Counted from the stretch's first letter, positions 52,982-61,923 are shown. The stretch: DNA of 64,000 nucleotides from Algoriphagus aquimarinus (GCF_007997215.1 NZ_VORW01000020.1:1-64000), one strand, 5' to 3'. The notes: generated by a model not told the origin, from the letters alone. Translations and numbers: made by a program.

Positions 52982-53705
52982 TGATCTAAGGAAATACAGC
53001 ATGGAGACGATGTGGAACTGGCGATTCCCGTACATCAGTCGGGAGGAAAATACGTAGATCCTAAGAAAATCAGACTTTCTCCAGCCAGCTTTGTACGCAC
53101 AGGTATGGATAAGAAGCTAATCCAGCAACTCACCGAATATGGTCAGAATCTCAGTGCAGGGGGAGTGAATGAAATCGCCATTGCCAATGTGATCGCGCTG
53201 GTGATTAACGAACTACAACAGAAACCGGTGCCTGAGGCTTATATGGGCTACGCACTCTACGATGCCGATTCAAACCTTTACGATCAAGGAAAAGTCATCC
53301 TATCCAAAAAAGCAAGAAACAAACACGAGGAGCTGATTAAAAAGATTGCTGTACCTAAGGATGGTTACATAGAAACGTATTTGGTCAATGAGACTTCTGA
53401 TGATGTGTGGTTTGACCAATTTAGGATTCTCAGCACTGGACCACTGATCGTGCAGTAAACTCATGGAGCCTGTCCCGATGAATGAAGCGAAGCGATATCG
53501 GGAAGCCTTGGGGAGTGGAGCTTTCAGGGCTTGGTTACCAGTATGGAGAGGGCGGAGCGTTAAGAAAATGTCCTGTGGACATTTTTAGTGAGGAGCCAGC
53601 TTGCAGGGCGGGAGGCAAACGGCCATCTTGGAGTGAATCTGTATGACTTCGGAGCCAGAATGTACGATCCAGCTATCGGGAGATGGTTTGTGCTGGATCC
53701 GATGG
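52982..53705 (+). pseudogene. Decayed Rhs tip without toxin, right end of the array
   Basis: Rhs tip sequence from GKYVDPKKIRLSPASFVRTG to RILSTGPLIVQ (open 53012-53458), a stop, then element A (53469-53503), the GVELSGLG core region, element B (53550-53613), and finally AND-GHLGVNLYDFGARMYDPAIGRWFVLDPM before homology ends at about 53705. No toxin or immunity gene remains. This is the most degraded cassette and lies nearest the integrase. Confidence 0.75.
53469..53613 (+). repeat. REP-like elements A and B in the decayed Rhs tip
   Basis: Element A CCTGTCCCGATGAATGAAGC ending ATATCGGGA (53469-53503; arms TCCCGAT/ATCGGGA). Element B GGGCGGAGCGTTAAG with ATGTCC-TGT-GGACAT stem (53550-53613). 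Both replace core sequence that is continuous in the other tips. Confidence 0.7.
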
Positions 53706-54036
53706 TACGTGAGTTTCCTTAGAACAGTACTTATGGACAACTGAAATAAAAACATCAGAAGGTTAATGTTTTATTACTTTTTCCTTAGTGTTAGCCACAA
53801 TTGCACCACTAGTTTTCTAATTCCCCTTCCTTAAAAACATTTCCGATATGTTCGGAGATAGCACTTCTTCCTTTTCAAAAAAGTGCCGCAATTTGTTCTT
53901 GGGAAAGCTAAACTATTTCTTGATCAGACATCACTTCAATTTGAGTTTAGCCATCATCGCCTTTAAATATTTCGAATTGATTACTATGTAAGGTTATGAT
54001 TATAAAACCTCTTTGTCTTTCATGGGGTATTTTTTA
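53706..54036. other. Gene-free spacer between Rhs array and integration module
   Basis: AT-rich, stops in all frames, no recognised fragment. Nothing else seen. Confidence 0.4.
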
Positions 54037-54294
54037 CTAGAACTTTTTCCATTTTCGACGATCTTTCTTTAAATCCCATATCCATTGGTCAAGGATATAC
54101 TTCCAGTTTTTGATTGGAACACCGGTTTTGGTTTGCCAGCCATTTTTTTGGAAGTGAGTAAAAAACAGGAATGCCTCTTTTTCCTCCAGCTCCTGTTGAT
54201 CAAAGATGATTTTTACATGAGCTAATAGTGGAGGAACTTCATTACTGAATCCCAAATTTGATTTATGATTTAACTCTGATTTCTTATATTCCAT
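54037..54294 (-). CDS. Small protein downstream of the excisionase-like gene
   Basis: 85 residues from the ATG at 54294, which overlaps the excisionase-like stop by 11 bp and removes an unlikely 12-residue extension. Contains FLFFTHFQKNGWQTKTGVPIKNWKYILDQWIWDLKKD, a Trp-rich basic segment found in small proteins of Bacteroidetes integration modules. It may bind DNA or the integrase; function unknown. Confidence 0.55.
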   Translation of the reverse strand: MEYKKSELNHKSNLGFSNEVPPLLAHVKIIFDQQELEEKEAFLFFTHFQKNGWQTKTGVPIKNWKYILDQWIWDLKKDRRKWKKF

Positions 54295-54577
54295 TTTCAG
54301 GAAACTTATTTGACTTCTTATTCTCTTCAAACACTCTGGTTATATCGGCATGATCGTAGTAGATGATTCCTCCGATCTTTGTGTATGGTATGGTTCCGCT
54401 GACGCGCATGTGTTGCAGCGTGCCGGGAGAAATGGCCAATAACTTTCTAACCTCATGGGATTTCAACCATTTCTTGGCCGGCTGCCCATTGAGGCTAGAA
54501 AGCATCTTTTTTATCTCTGATTTCAGTTCAGTTCCAAATTTCTCCAAGTCATTTAATGTGATGATTTCTGTTGGCAT
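54284..54577 (-). CDS. Excisionase-like helix-turn-helix protein
   Basis: 97 residues. Residues about 37-85 form a MerR/Xis-like winged helix (WLKSHEVRKLLAISPGTLQHMRVSGTIPYTKIGGIIYY), the pattern of DNA-binding excisionase-family proteins. It lies 85 bp downstream of the integrase on the same strand. Probably directs the recombinase toward excision, possibly under RteC control. Confidence 0.82.
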   Translation of the reverse strand: MPTEIITLNDLEKFGTELKSEIKKMLSSLNGQPAKKWLKSHEVRKLLAISPGTLQHMRVSGTIPYTKIGGIIYYDHADITRVFEENKKSNKFPENGI

Positions 54578-54662
54578 TTGAATTTGATTTTGGTTTACAT
54601 TTCCAAAAGTCAGTCTAATGTTAGAAAGAAATTCACATCACAATCAGAAGTTGGTACTAAGG

Positions 54663-55892
54663 TTATTTTGCTTTACTAAGCTTCCTTCGAAGCTTTTTCA
54701 TGTCATCACTTACTTTTTTCTCTACCACCTTAGCATATATCTGCGTGGTTTTAATGCTTGCATGTCCGAGCATTTTACTCACTGTTTCAATTGGGACACC
54801 ATTTAAAAGCGTAACGGTGGTGGCAAAGGTGTGCCTAGCCAAATGGAAAGTCAGGTTTTTGTCAACATTACAAATGATTGCAATTTCCTTCAAATAGGCG
54901 TTTAGCTTTTGATTGGAAATCAATGGAAAAATTTTCCCTTTGGAGTAAGGCCTGTCTTTGTCCTGATAGAATCTGATGATATCCAGAGCCTCAGGCAAAA
55001 GTGGAACTTTTGACTTTTGTTGCGTTTTTTGTCTGCTTATCGTGATCCAATACTCTCCATCCAACCCCACTACAATATCATGGAGCATTAGGTTCATGGT
55101 GTCAATGTAACTAATACCGGTGTAGCAGCTGAAAATAAATAGATCCCTGATGTACTGTAATCGCTGGATATCGATTTGCTTTTCTTCTATTCTCTTCAAC
55201 TCAGCCGGAGTCAGACAGGTTCTTTCAACTTTTTGGTAACGAAAACTGAACTTGGCAAATGGATCCTTGACCATCCATTCCATCCTTAGGGCTAAATTGA
55301 TCACTTTCCTAAACCTTTCCAGATGCTTCATGATGCCATTATTTGCCAAGGGCTTGTGATGATCCTGAGGCTCATAGTTCACAAGGTATAATTCAAACTC
55401 ATTTAAAAAACGGTAATTGATGTCCTGTAGGAAATAATCTTCTATGCCATACTGCGACTTGGCAAAGGCCATTACATATTTTTGGGTAGTGAAGTAATTT
55501 TTGAGAGTGCCCCAAGCCAGCACATTTCTGTACTTCTCATTGTGATATTCAAAGAGCATAGAAACGGTATGTTCTTTTGTATTGGTGCCTAAAAGCTCGT
55601 GTTTGATTGAATCAGCAGTAATAGTGGTTTTTTGAAGCTGAAACTCCTGATAAATCTGGATAATCCTAGCTTCTAATTCTTTCAAATAGTGATTTAAGGA
55701 TTTGGAAGATTCTTTGGATCCTTTAGCCGATCCTAGCACATGATTCCAATCGTTGACATTTATTTTTCTCTTTAAAGAGATGTCTACTCGGGTTCCATCA
55801 ACAGTGATCCTCACGTAAAGAGGGATTTCTAAATCGTCTGTGGAGTTGTTTTTGAGGAAAAACCTGATTCCAAATGTGTTAGTTGTTTTCAT
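54663..55892 (-). CDS. IntDOT-type tyrosine recombinase (integrase)
   Basis: 409 residues: N-terminal arm-binding domain (1-105), a SAM-like core-binding domain (110-215) and a catalytic domain (225-400). Catalytic residues seen: HLAR (His350, Arg353), His377 in LGHASIKTTQIYAKV and nucleophile Tyr386. The position of the first catalytic Arg is Ser261 in TGISYIDTMNL; loss of ArgI is a known feature of IntDOT, which tolerates mismatched crossover regions. It sits 291 bp from a tRNA-Pro 3' end. Confidence 0.92.
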   Translation of the reverse strand: MKTTNTFGIRFFLKNNSTDDLEIPLYVRITVDGTRVDISLKRKINVNDWNHVLGSAKGSKESSKSLNHYLKELEARIIQIYQEFQLQKTTITADSIKHELLGTNTKEHTVSMLFEYHNEKYRNVLAWGTLKNYFTTQKYVMAFAKSQYGIEDYFLQDINYRFLNEFELYLVNYEPQDHHKPLANNGIMKHLERFRKVINLALRMEWMVKDPFAKFSFRYQKVERTCLTPAELKRIEEKQIDIQRLQYIRDLFIFSCYTGISYIDTMNLMLHDIVVGLDGEYWITISRQKTQQKSKVPLLPEALDIIRFYQDKDRPYSKGKIFPLISNQKLNAYLKEIAIICNVDKNLTFHLARHTFATTVTLLNGVPIETVSKMLGHASIKTTQIYAKVVEKKVSDDMKKLRRKLSKAK

Positions 55893-55927
55893 GATAAATG
55901 AACTGTTTTAAAGGTTTTTACATCACT

Positions 55928-55954
55928 TTAAAAAAGGTCACCGAATAAGACACA
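55928..55954 (-). repeat. Direct repeat, candidate arm-type integrase site 1
   Basis: 27-bp sequence starting TTAAAAAAGGTCACCG. Recurs at 56056-56082 with four differences. Between the integrase gene and the tRNA, where arm-type sites are expected. Confidence 0.55.
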
Positions 55955-56055
55955 GCAAAATCGCGTCAAAATGCATCAAATAAGGTTTAATTACTTTAAT
56001 ACAAAAATTTGATTGACAGAGAGATAAGTCACTTTCTGTGCGTGAAATTTAAGCA

Positions 56056-56082
56056 TTAAAATAGGTCACCGAATAACGCACA
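56056..56082 (-). repeat. Direct repeat, candidate arm-type integrase site 2
   Basis: TTAAAATAGGTCACCG followed by AATAACGCACA. Same orientation as site 1, 128 bp apart. Confidence 0.55.
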
Positions 56083-56126
56083 TTTTCTTTGCTATTTGTT
56101 GATATGAACTAAAGGCTAAAAAACAG

Positions 56127-56160
56127 AAAAGCCTGTAAATCAGTAGATTTACAGGCTTTT
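56127..56160 (-). terminator. Strong hairpin just 3' of the tRNA-Pro gene
   Basis: Perfect 14-bp stem AAAAGCCTGTAAAT (56127-56140) with ATTTACAGGCTTTT (56147-56160), 6-nt loop. Likely terminates the tRNA transcript (minus strand); works in both directions by symmetry. Confidence 0.7.
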
Positions 56161-56183
56161 GGTTTCCCTTGGAAAGGGTTCTG

Positions 56184-56257
56184 TCGGGGTGGCAGGATTC
56201 GAACCTACGACCTCCTCGTCCCAAACGAGGCGCGATACCGGGCTACGCTACACCCCG
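56184..56257 (-). tRNA. tRNA-Pro (anticodon TGG)
   Basis: Minus strand reads CGGGGTGTAGCGTAGCCCGG and so on, with anticodon stem-loop CTCGTTTGGGACGAG (anticodon TGG), T-arm GGTTCGAATCC and acceptor 3' strand CACCCCGA. All four stems pair. CCA is not encoded. Its 3' end faces the integrase, making it the probable attachment target of the element. Confidence 0.93.
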
Positions 56258-56506
56258 AGGTGTAACTGGTTTTTTCAATTTTTGATCCCTGACTTGCTCA
56301 TGAATCGGTTGCAAATGTAACAAAATTTATTTCCGACAAACACTTTTTTTGAAATGATATTGAAAAAAATATCGGATTAAATTGATGGTATTTGAAGTGT
56401 AAGTGAAAGTGTATTGATTATGAGAGGGATATATTTTTTTTGATGTAAATAAAATCTTTCAGGAATTTCAGCTTATCCTTTTTTACCTGCCTGAAAGAAT
56501 CTTTCC

Positions 56507-58969
56507 TTAAAACTCCTTCTCACCGAATTCACTCTTGATAAACTTGGAGTTGTTTTTCAATTTATTGAAGGTGTAGCTGATATTGAACTGGATTATATCT
56601 ACCTCATATACATAGTTTGTGGTAGTATAGAACACTCCGTCTCTCCAGGTGGTGATTCGTTGCTCATTCGTAGGAAGTAGTCCCATATCGATATTTAACC
56701 ACTGAAGTGTGGTGCTCAATCTTCCCTCAAGGAAGGTCTTTTTGATGTTGAGATTGGGTGAAAGAAAGCTTGAATCTTCGCCCTGTGCGGTGTTGGTAGG
56801 AGAAATATAGTTCACTGCCAGCTGAGCTTCCCAGTTTTTACCAAAGCTAAAGCTGGTGTTTGCATTGATGGAGTATATCCAGCTTTCGGTATTGATAGGT
56901 TTGTTGTCAAACTCACCTGCAATGGAATAATTATACACATTTGCGCCAGCGAAAACTTGCCACCAATCGGTTGGGTTTAGCTCCAATCCTGTTTCCAAAC
57001 CTATAGACTTTCCTGTGCCTACATTGGAATAAATTCGGTTTAAAATGGTGTCGTTAAAGACTGTGTTCACACGATTGACTAAGTTCTGTACATTTCTAAA
57101 GTAGGTAGTGGCGGTGAACGAATTGTTGTTGAAATTTTTCACCAAACCTACTTCCACCAGGTCTACAAATTCTGGTAGCAGGGTAGGATCACCTTGTTCC
57201 AGTGTTTCGGAGTGCTCTCTTTCTGGGAAGGGATTCATCTTAAAAGTAGTCGTTCTTTCTACTCTTTTGGAGTAAGATGTTTTGATTTGAAGGTCATCGT
57301 TTACCGAATAGTGTAAACTTGCCGAAGGGTACCACTTCACAAAATCATATAGGTAAGTAGTATCAACTGTCCCGGCTTTGTCGGTAAGATAGAGCGTTCT
57401 ATCCATGATCTCCACCCTTGCGCCAGCCGAATAGCTCCATTGTCCCTTCTTACCGCTTAATTGTCCATATCCTGAGTGCAGTGATCTACTTAAGTCCACG
57501 GCACTTGAAAACTCTGGAATCAGCTCAAATTCTCCTGTTTCATTGTTTTTTCGCTCATAGACAAAATCTCCGGTATGGTTGAGATACCTGTACTGATAGC
57601 CAAATTCCAAGATGCCAAATGGTTTTGGAGCAGCCTTGTAGTCCACTTGTGCTCTAGTGCCATGAAGCGGATTGTCGTTGGTGTTATACTCGTCCTGGTA
57701 GATGAGACTTGTGTTTGGGTAGCCCAAGTTCCGGTTGGTTGTAGGCCCTCCAAGCATGGTGTATTCATAAAGAAACGAGCCTGAGAGTTGGGATTTATTT
57801 TGGAAAATATGCTTGTAATCCAAGCTTCCCAACACGAAGTCACCACGTCTAATTCTAAGGTTCTCGTTGTAATACTGCATGGTATAAAGACGCTCTCCAT
57901 TGACCTCTGCATGGTTGTCATTATAAAGGATGTCAGCAGTTCTGTCGGCAGTCTTTTTGCCAGCATAGAATCCCAAACTGAAGTCATTGGACTCATTTGG
58001 CGCAAAACCAACCGTAACTCTACCAGAGTAGGTTTTAGCATCTGTACTTCTTTCTCCGTCTGAAGGGAAATAGGTGGCGGTATCTCCGCGTGTGATATAG
58101 ACATTTCCTTCTCTTCTACCGTTGATATCACTTCTTTGGAAGCTTCCGCCTAGGGAAAGATCCCATTTATCCTTTTTGTGATTTATAGTGAAGTCAGCTC
58201 CATAGCGCTGAGGGTTGTCCTTATTGTCATAAGGCTCTATACTCGGCATGCCGATCTTGGTATTCACTTGCACAAATGTGCCATCAGTCACCCCTTTCTT
58301 CATGATGATATTGATGATTCCAGCCTTTCCTTCTGGGTCGTATTTAGCAGATGGAGATGTGACCAACTCTATTTTTTCTACTGCATTTGCTGGAAGTTGT
58401 GAAAGCAAAGCCTCAGGGCTGGATTGGGTTGGTTTGCCATTTACCATCACCACAAAACCTGTCGTTCCCCTAACTGATATTTCACCTTGAGCATTGATGC
58501 TGACAGAAGGTAGGTTTCTCAACACATCGGTTGCTGTACCGCCTTGGCTTGTCAGGAAATTCTCAGAATTGTAAACCTGTCGATCTACTTGATTCATGGT
58601 GGTAAATTTCCTTCCGGATACTTCTACCTCAGCTAGTAATTGCTGATCTGGACTTAGAAAAATAGTACCTAGATCCTGTACTTGATTCTTCGATACCGTG
58701 ATGTCTGAAATGACTTTGTTGTCATATCCTAAAAATTGTGCTAGTAGATAATATTCTCCTGATTTTAAGTCATCTAAAACAAATGCACCATCTTGATCGG
58801 TCACTACCCCAGCTACTAGTGAACTGTCTTTGACTTGGTAAATGGCCACACTGGCATATTCCAAAGGATTGTTTTCGGATTGGTCAATTAATTTACCCTT
58901 TACACCAGTTTGAGAAAAAGCTGTTCCAGCTAAAAAAGCAAGAAAAAGCAGAGAAAATAATCGATTCAT
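56507..58969 (-). CDS. TonB-dependent outer-membrane receptor (outer membrane beta-barrel family)
   Basis: 820 residues. Signal peptide (ends AFSQT), a carboxypeptidase-regulatory-like domain (22-110: GKLIDQSENNPLEYASVAIYQ), a plug (120-228: VLRNLPSVSINAQGEISVRGTTGFVVMVNGKP, ELVTSPSAKYDPEGKAGIINIIMKKG), then a beta-barrel. The plug pattern belongs to the group that lacks the SusC signature. Substrate unknown. It follows the AraC regulator by 78 bp on the same strand, suggesting control by it. Confidence 0.88.
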   Translation of the reverse strand: MNRLFSLLFLAFLAGTAFSQTGVKGKLIDQSENNPLEYASVAIYQVKDSSLVAGVVTDQDGAFVLDDLKSGEYYLLAQFLGYDNKVISDITVSKNQVQDLGTIFLSPDQQLLAEVEVSGRKFTTMNQVDRQVYNSENFLTSQGGTATDVLRNLPSVSINAQGEISVRGTTGFVVMVNGKPTQSSPEALLSQLPANAVEKIELVTSPSAKYDPEGKAGIINIIMKKGVTDGTFVQVNTKIGMPSIEPYDNKDNPQRYGADFTINHKKDKWDLSLGGSFQRSDINGRREGNVYITRGDTATYFPSDGERSTDAKTYSGRVTVGFAPNESNDFSLGFYAGKKTADRTADILYNDNHAEVNGERLYTMQYYNENLRIRRGDFVLGSLDYKHIFQNKSQLSGSFLYEYTMLGGPTTNRNLGYPNTSLIYQDEYNTNDNPLHGTRAQVDYKAAPKPFGILEFGYQYRYLNHTGDFVYERKNNETGEFELIPEFSSAVDLSRSLHSGYGQLSGKKGQWSYSAGARVEIMDRTLYLTDKAGTVDTTYLYDFVKWYPSASLHYSVNDDLQIKTSYSKRVERTTTFKMNPFPEREHSETLEQGDPTLLPEFVDLVEVGLVKNFNNNSFTATTYFRNVQNLVNRVNTVFNDTILNRIYSNVGTGKSIGLETGLELNPTDWWQVFAGANVYNYSIAGEFDNKPINTESWIYSINANTSFSFGKNWEAQLAVNYISPTNTAQGEDSSFLSPNLNIKKTFLEGRLSTTLQWLNIDMGLLPTNEQRITTWRDGVFYTTTNYVYEVDIIQFNISYTFNKLKNNSKFIKSEFGEKEF

Positions 58970-59019
58970 TTGAGGTTTGTTAATTCCTCACAAAGAACTA
59001 GTGCTTTTGTACTATTTTA

Positions 59020-59035
59020 CGGTATAAAAATACCG
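59020..59035. promoter_or_regulatory. Inverted repeat between AraC gene and receptor gene
   Basis: CGGTAT-AAAA-ATACCG, with a further GGTATA half-site at 59041. It sits in the 78-bp gap and could be an operator for receptor expression. Too weak and lacking a U-tract for a terminator. Confidence 0.35.
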
Positions 59036-59047
59036 ATAATGGTATAA

Positions 59048-59854
59048 TCAGACTTTTATTTTGGATCTATACTCTAGAGGAGTCAGGTTAGTCTGTTGCT
59101 TGAAGAACTTGACGAAATTTGATGAGTCTGAAAAATTCAACGAATAAGCAATTTCTGTTACCTGATTACTGGTGTGTGTAAGTGAGTTTTTAGCCTCTAT
59201 TAAAATTCGTTCTTTGATGACTTCCCGTGCATTAGTATGAAGGGTAGTTTTGCAAATGGTGTTGAGCTTTCTCACTGAGATTTTCATCCTATCTGCATAT
59301 TCTTGAACATTCTTCAAATGCGCATAATGCTCGTTTATTAGTCGTTTGAAAAGTGCCAGTTGGTCAATGACTGTAGAATCTAATTTTGGGGCGGAAAAGG
59401 GGAGGTTTAGAGTGCTGAGGATAAGTAGATTGAGATGAGCTGCAAGCACATCTAGAGAACTTCCTCTTTTATATTCTCTTTGAAAAGCCTCTAAAAGTGT
59501 AAATATCTGCTCTTCTGAGTCGACTATTTCAAAAGTCTTAGTCAATTGAAAGAGGCTATTGATAGCATTGGGGTATTGGGCCAGGACTTCTTCTTTGAAA
59601 AGAATAACATATCCATCAGGGATCTTACTGAAATCCCAGCAATGCACCTCGCTAAGTCCGAGGTAATAGCCCGTATTAGGGGTCACATCAAATTTTTCAT
59701 CACCTATTGTATGAAATCCAGCTCCTTTTGAAAGAAAAATCAATTCATGATAGCCCGCGTGTCTATGAGGAACGGTTGGTTTGATGACTGGTTTCATCCG
59801 AGAGACTTTTAAAAGAATCTCACTTTCAAGCTTTGACTTTACTCCAATTGACAT
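59048..59854 (-). CDS. AraC-family transcriptional regulator
   Basis: 268 residues. N-terminal cupin-like sensing domain (about 20-110: HRHAGYHELIFLSKGAGFHTIGDEKFDV). C-terminal double helix-turn-helix (about 170-268): VQEYADRMKISVRKLNTICKTTLHTNAREVI and VTEIAYSLNFSDSSNFVKFFKQQTNLTPLEYR. Probably responds to a small effector and activates the receptor gene next to it. Confidence 0.9.
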   Translation of the reverse strand: MSIGVKSKLESEILLKVSRMKPVIKPTVPHRHAGYHELIFLSKGAGFHTIGDEKFDVTPNTGYYLGLSEVHCWDFSKIPDGYVILFKEEVLAQYPNAINSLFQLTKTFEIVDSEEQIFTLLEAFQREYKRGSSLDVLAAHLNLLILSTLNLPFSAPKLDSTVIDQLALFKRLINEHYAHLKNVQEYADRMKISVRKLNTICKTTLHTNAREVIKERILIEAKNSLTHTSNQVTEIAYSLNFSDSSNFVKFFKQQTNLTPLEYRSKIKV

Positions 59855-60276
59855 GTCGATTTGGTAAACAGGGGTTGTTTGTGTGCAAAAATTGTAAAAA
59901 AGCCATAGATATAGATTGCCTTTTATTTAAAAGGCAGTGGAAAAGCGAGTATGGAAGAAAATAAATATTTTTTATAAGGTTTAAAGTCCATTTATAAAAA
60001 AATAGAAGAAGCTGATCTTCGTGTTTTCAAATGGCTATTAGATAGTTGTAAGGTGTTATATGCCTCAATTTATGCTGAAAATGGCGTTTATTAGGAAATA
60101 AGCTTGGTTAAAAATAGTTTTCATCTCTTTTTGGATTGAGTCTGAATAGGGAAATTAGAAGGTTTGGAAAGAAATAATTTTGTTATTTTATGGGTAGAGG
60201 GATTGAGTTGTGTGAATACTACAAATCGATCTTTCTTTTTGAAATTGAATCAGATCAATAAAGTAAATTCTATCTC
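59855..60276. other. Intergenic region before the sugar-oxidation operon
   Basis: 422 bp, AT-rich, no gene. Divergent genes on both sides, so it must contain two promoters; no convincing -33/-7 pair found. Confidence 0.4.
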
Positions 60277-61830
60277 ATGAGTTTTCAAATCAAAAATTCC
60301 GGTGAAGCCTACGATGGTATAATTGTTGGTTCTGGGGCTGGGGGAGGTATGGCCTCCAAAATTCTATCCGAGGCAGGTCTTTCCGTAGCTGTTTTAGAAG
60401 CAGGAGACGATGTTGATAAGGCTATTGGAGGCGGGGATATTGATGGTGAACCTTATACCCGAAAGAAGGATACAGAGTTCGATTGGTTCTTTTCAAGAAG
60501 AAAGTTTCTAGCGACTACTGCAGCATTAATTGCTTCTCCCTTATTGTTGAATATTCCTGCCTTCGCAGGTAATTCAGATAAAAAGCTCAGACATGTTTGT
60601 GTCGGCGTGGGAGGAATGGGCGGACATGATCTGCAGCGTTTTATTGCTCATCCAGATGTCGAAATTATTGCTATTTGCGATGTGGATGAAGAAAGGTTGC
60701 AAAAAGCAGCCGAATTGGTTCCTAATGCCCGCAAATACAGTGATTGGAGGATTTTGCTAAAAGAAGAATCCGATAATTTTGACTCGATAAATGTCAGTAT
60801 TCCTGATCACAACCATTTCGCTGTGTCTATCAGTGCAATCAAAATGGGAAAGCATGTCTATTGCCAAAAGCCCATGTGCCATGACGTGTCCGAAATTAGG
60901 AAATTGACCAATGCAGCAATAAAAGCTGGAATCGTAAGCCAATTGGGAACTCAACATGCTTCTGGAAAAGGTGATCGTACAGCTGTCCAATGGATAAAAG
61001 AAGGTCATATCGGAAAAATTAAAAGAGTTTACCTCTGTTCAAACAGACCTGGTGCAACGGAAGCCTATAGGTTTCCAGGACCTCGTCCAGTAGACGGGCA
61101 AGATCCGCCTTCAGAATTAAATTGGGATCTTTGGACAGGCACAGCACCACTTCGGCCTTATAATCCGGCTATTTATCATCCTACGAAATGGAGAGCTTGG
61201 CAAGACTTTGGTACAGGATGGTCTGGAGATATCGGGTGCCATATTTTTGATGCAGTCTGGAAAGGGTTAGGGCTCCAATCACCGATTTCTGTTCAAGCCA
61301 GAGTTCAAGAATCTTGGGAAAATTCTCCCGAAAGAAGAGCCGATACCTGGCCACAGAGTAATCATTTGACCTGGGTATTTCCTGGAAATGAAATGACCGA
61401 GTCGGAACAACTAACTGTTGAATGGTTTGATGGAGAATTCTACCCTCCTGAGGAAGTCAGGGCTTTATTTTCAGTGGAAAATTACCCTGCTGAATCGGCT
61501 ATGCTGGTCGGGACCGAAGGAGCTTTATTGATTCCACATACAAAATTGCCTGTCCTCTTGCCAGAAAGTAAATTCCAGCAAGTGCAATATCCGGAATTGG
61601 AGGAACGAGATCATTACCATCACTTTGTGGATGCATGTCTAGGCAAAACAAAAACCGAAAGTCACTTTGCACAATCTGGACCCATGACGGAGGCTATTAT
61701 TCTGGGTACTGTTGCCATCAGAGAGCCTCAAAAAGTCCTTAACTGGGACGCAAAAAAGATGAAAATTTCGAATCACCCAGAAGCAGAGAAATACTTGAGC
61801 CGCAAATACAGAAAAGAATGGGAAGTTTAA
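60277..61830 (+). CDS. Chimeric Gfo/Idh/MocA oxidoreductase carrying the N-terminus of a GMC oxidoreductase
   Basis: 517 residues. Residues 1-69 match the start of the GMC protein encoded next (MSFQIK, VGSGAGGGMASKILSEAGLS, DIDGEPYTRK, EFDWF) with an internal loss of about 36 residues. From residue 70 it becomes a secreted Gfo/Idh/MocA protein: twin-arginine motif SRRKFLATTAALIASPLLL, Rossmann HVCVGVGGMGG, ICDVDEERL, HVYCQKPMCHD, and the usual C-terminal region. The Tat signal is now internal and no start codon precedes it. The native start appears to have been replaced by recombination. NAD(P)-dependent sugar oxidoreductase by family, but export and activity of the chimera are doubtful. Confidence 0.85.
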   Translation: MSFQIKNSGEAYDGIIVGSGAGGGMASKILSEAGLSVAVLEAGDDVDKAIGGGDIDGEPYTRKKDTEFDWFFSRRKFLATTAALIASPLLLNIPAFAGNSDKKLRHVCVGVGGMGGHDLQRFIAHPDVEIIAICDVDEERLQKAAELVPNARKYSDWRILLKEESDNFDSINVSIPDHNHFAVSISAIKMGKHVYCQKPMCHDVSEIRKLTNAAIKAGIVSQLGTQHASGKGDRTAVQWIKEGHIGKIKRVYLCSNRPGATEAYRFPGPRPVDGQDPPSELNWDLWTGTAPLRPYNPAIYHPTKWRAWQDFGTGWSGDIGCHIFDAVWKGLGLQSPISVQARVQESWENSPERRADTWPQSNHLTWVFPGNEMTESEQLTVEWFDGEFYPPEEVRALFSVENYPAESAMLVGTEGALLIPHTKLPVLLPESKFQQVQYPELEERDHYHHFVDACLGKTKTESHFAQSGPMTEAIILGTVAIREPQKVLNWDAKKMKISNHPEAEKYLSRKYRKEWEV

Positions 61831-61923
61831 GGAATATAAAAACAGTAAGCTTTTGATAGTAATTAGTATTCCGTTAGGATATTTCTCTGAGGAATTATTA
61901 AAATCATATAAAATTATTAAAAC

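Larger units (their letters stand above)
22538..56190. mobile_element. Integrative conjugative element (minimum extent; left end not seen)
   Basis: Contains rteC, a tra mating-pair set (traE-N), DUF932 and RadC-like genes, Rhs cargo and an int/xis module ending at tRNA-Pro. The right boundary is near the tRNA 3' end (about 56184). No second copy of the tRNA-Pro 3' end was found in the window, and no relaxase or VirD4-type coupling gene is present, so the left end is probably before base 1 or the element is a remnant. Everything from 1 to 22.5 kb could be inside or outside. Confidence 0.6.

Noticed and set aside
1-56183. Second copy of the tRNA-Pro 3' end (attL)
   Set aside because: I read for the T-arm/acceptor sequence (GGCAGGATTCGAACC on the plus strand) and found only the tRNA itself; this needs a computed search to be certain.
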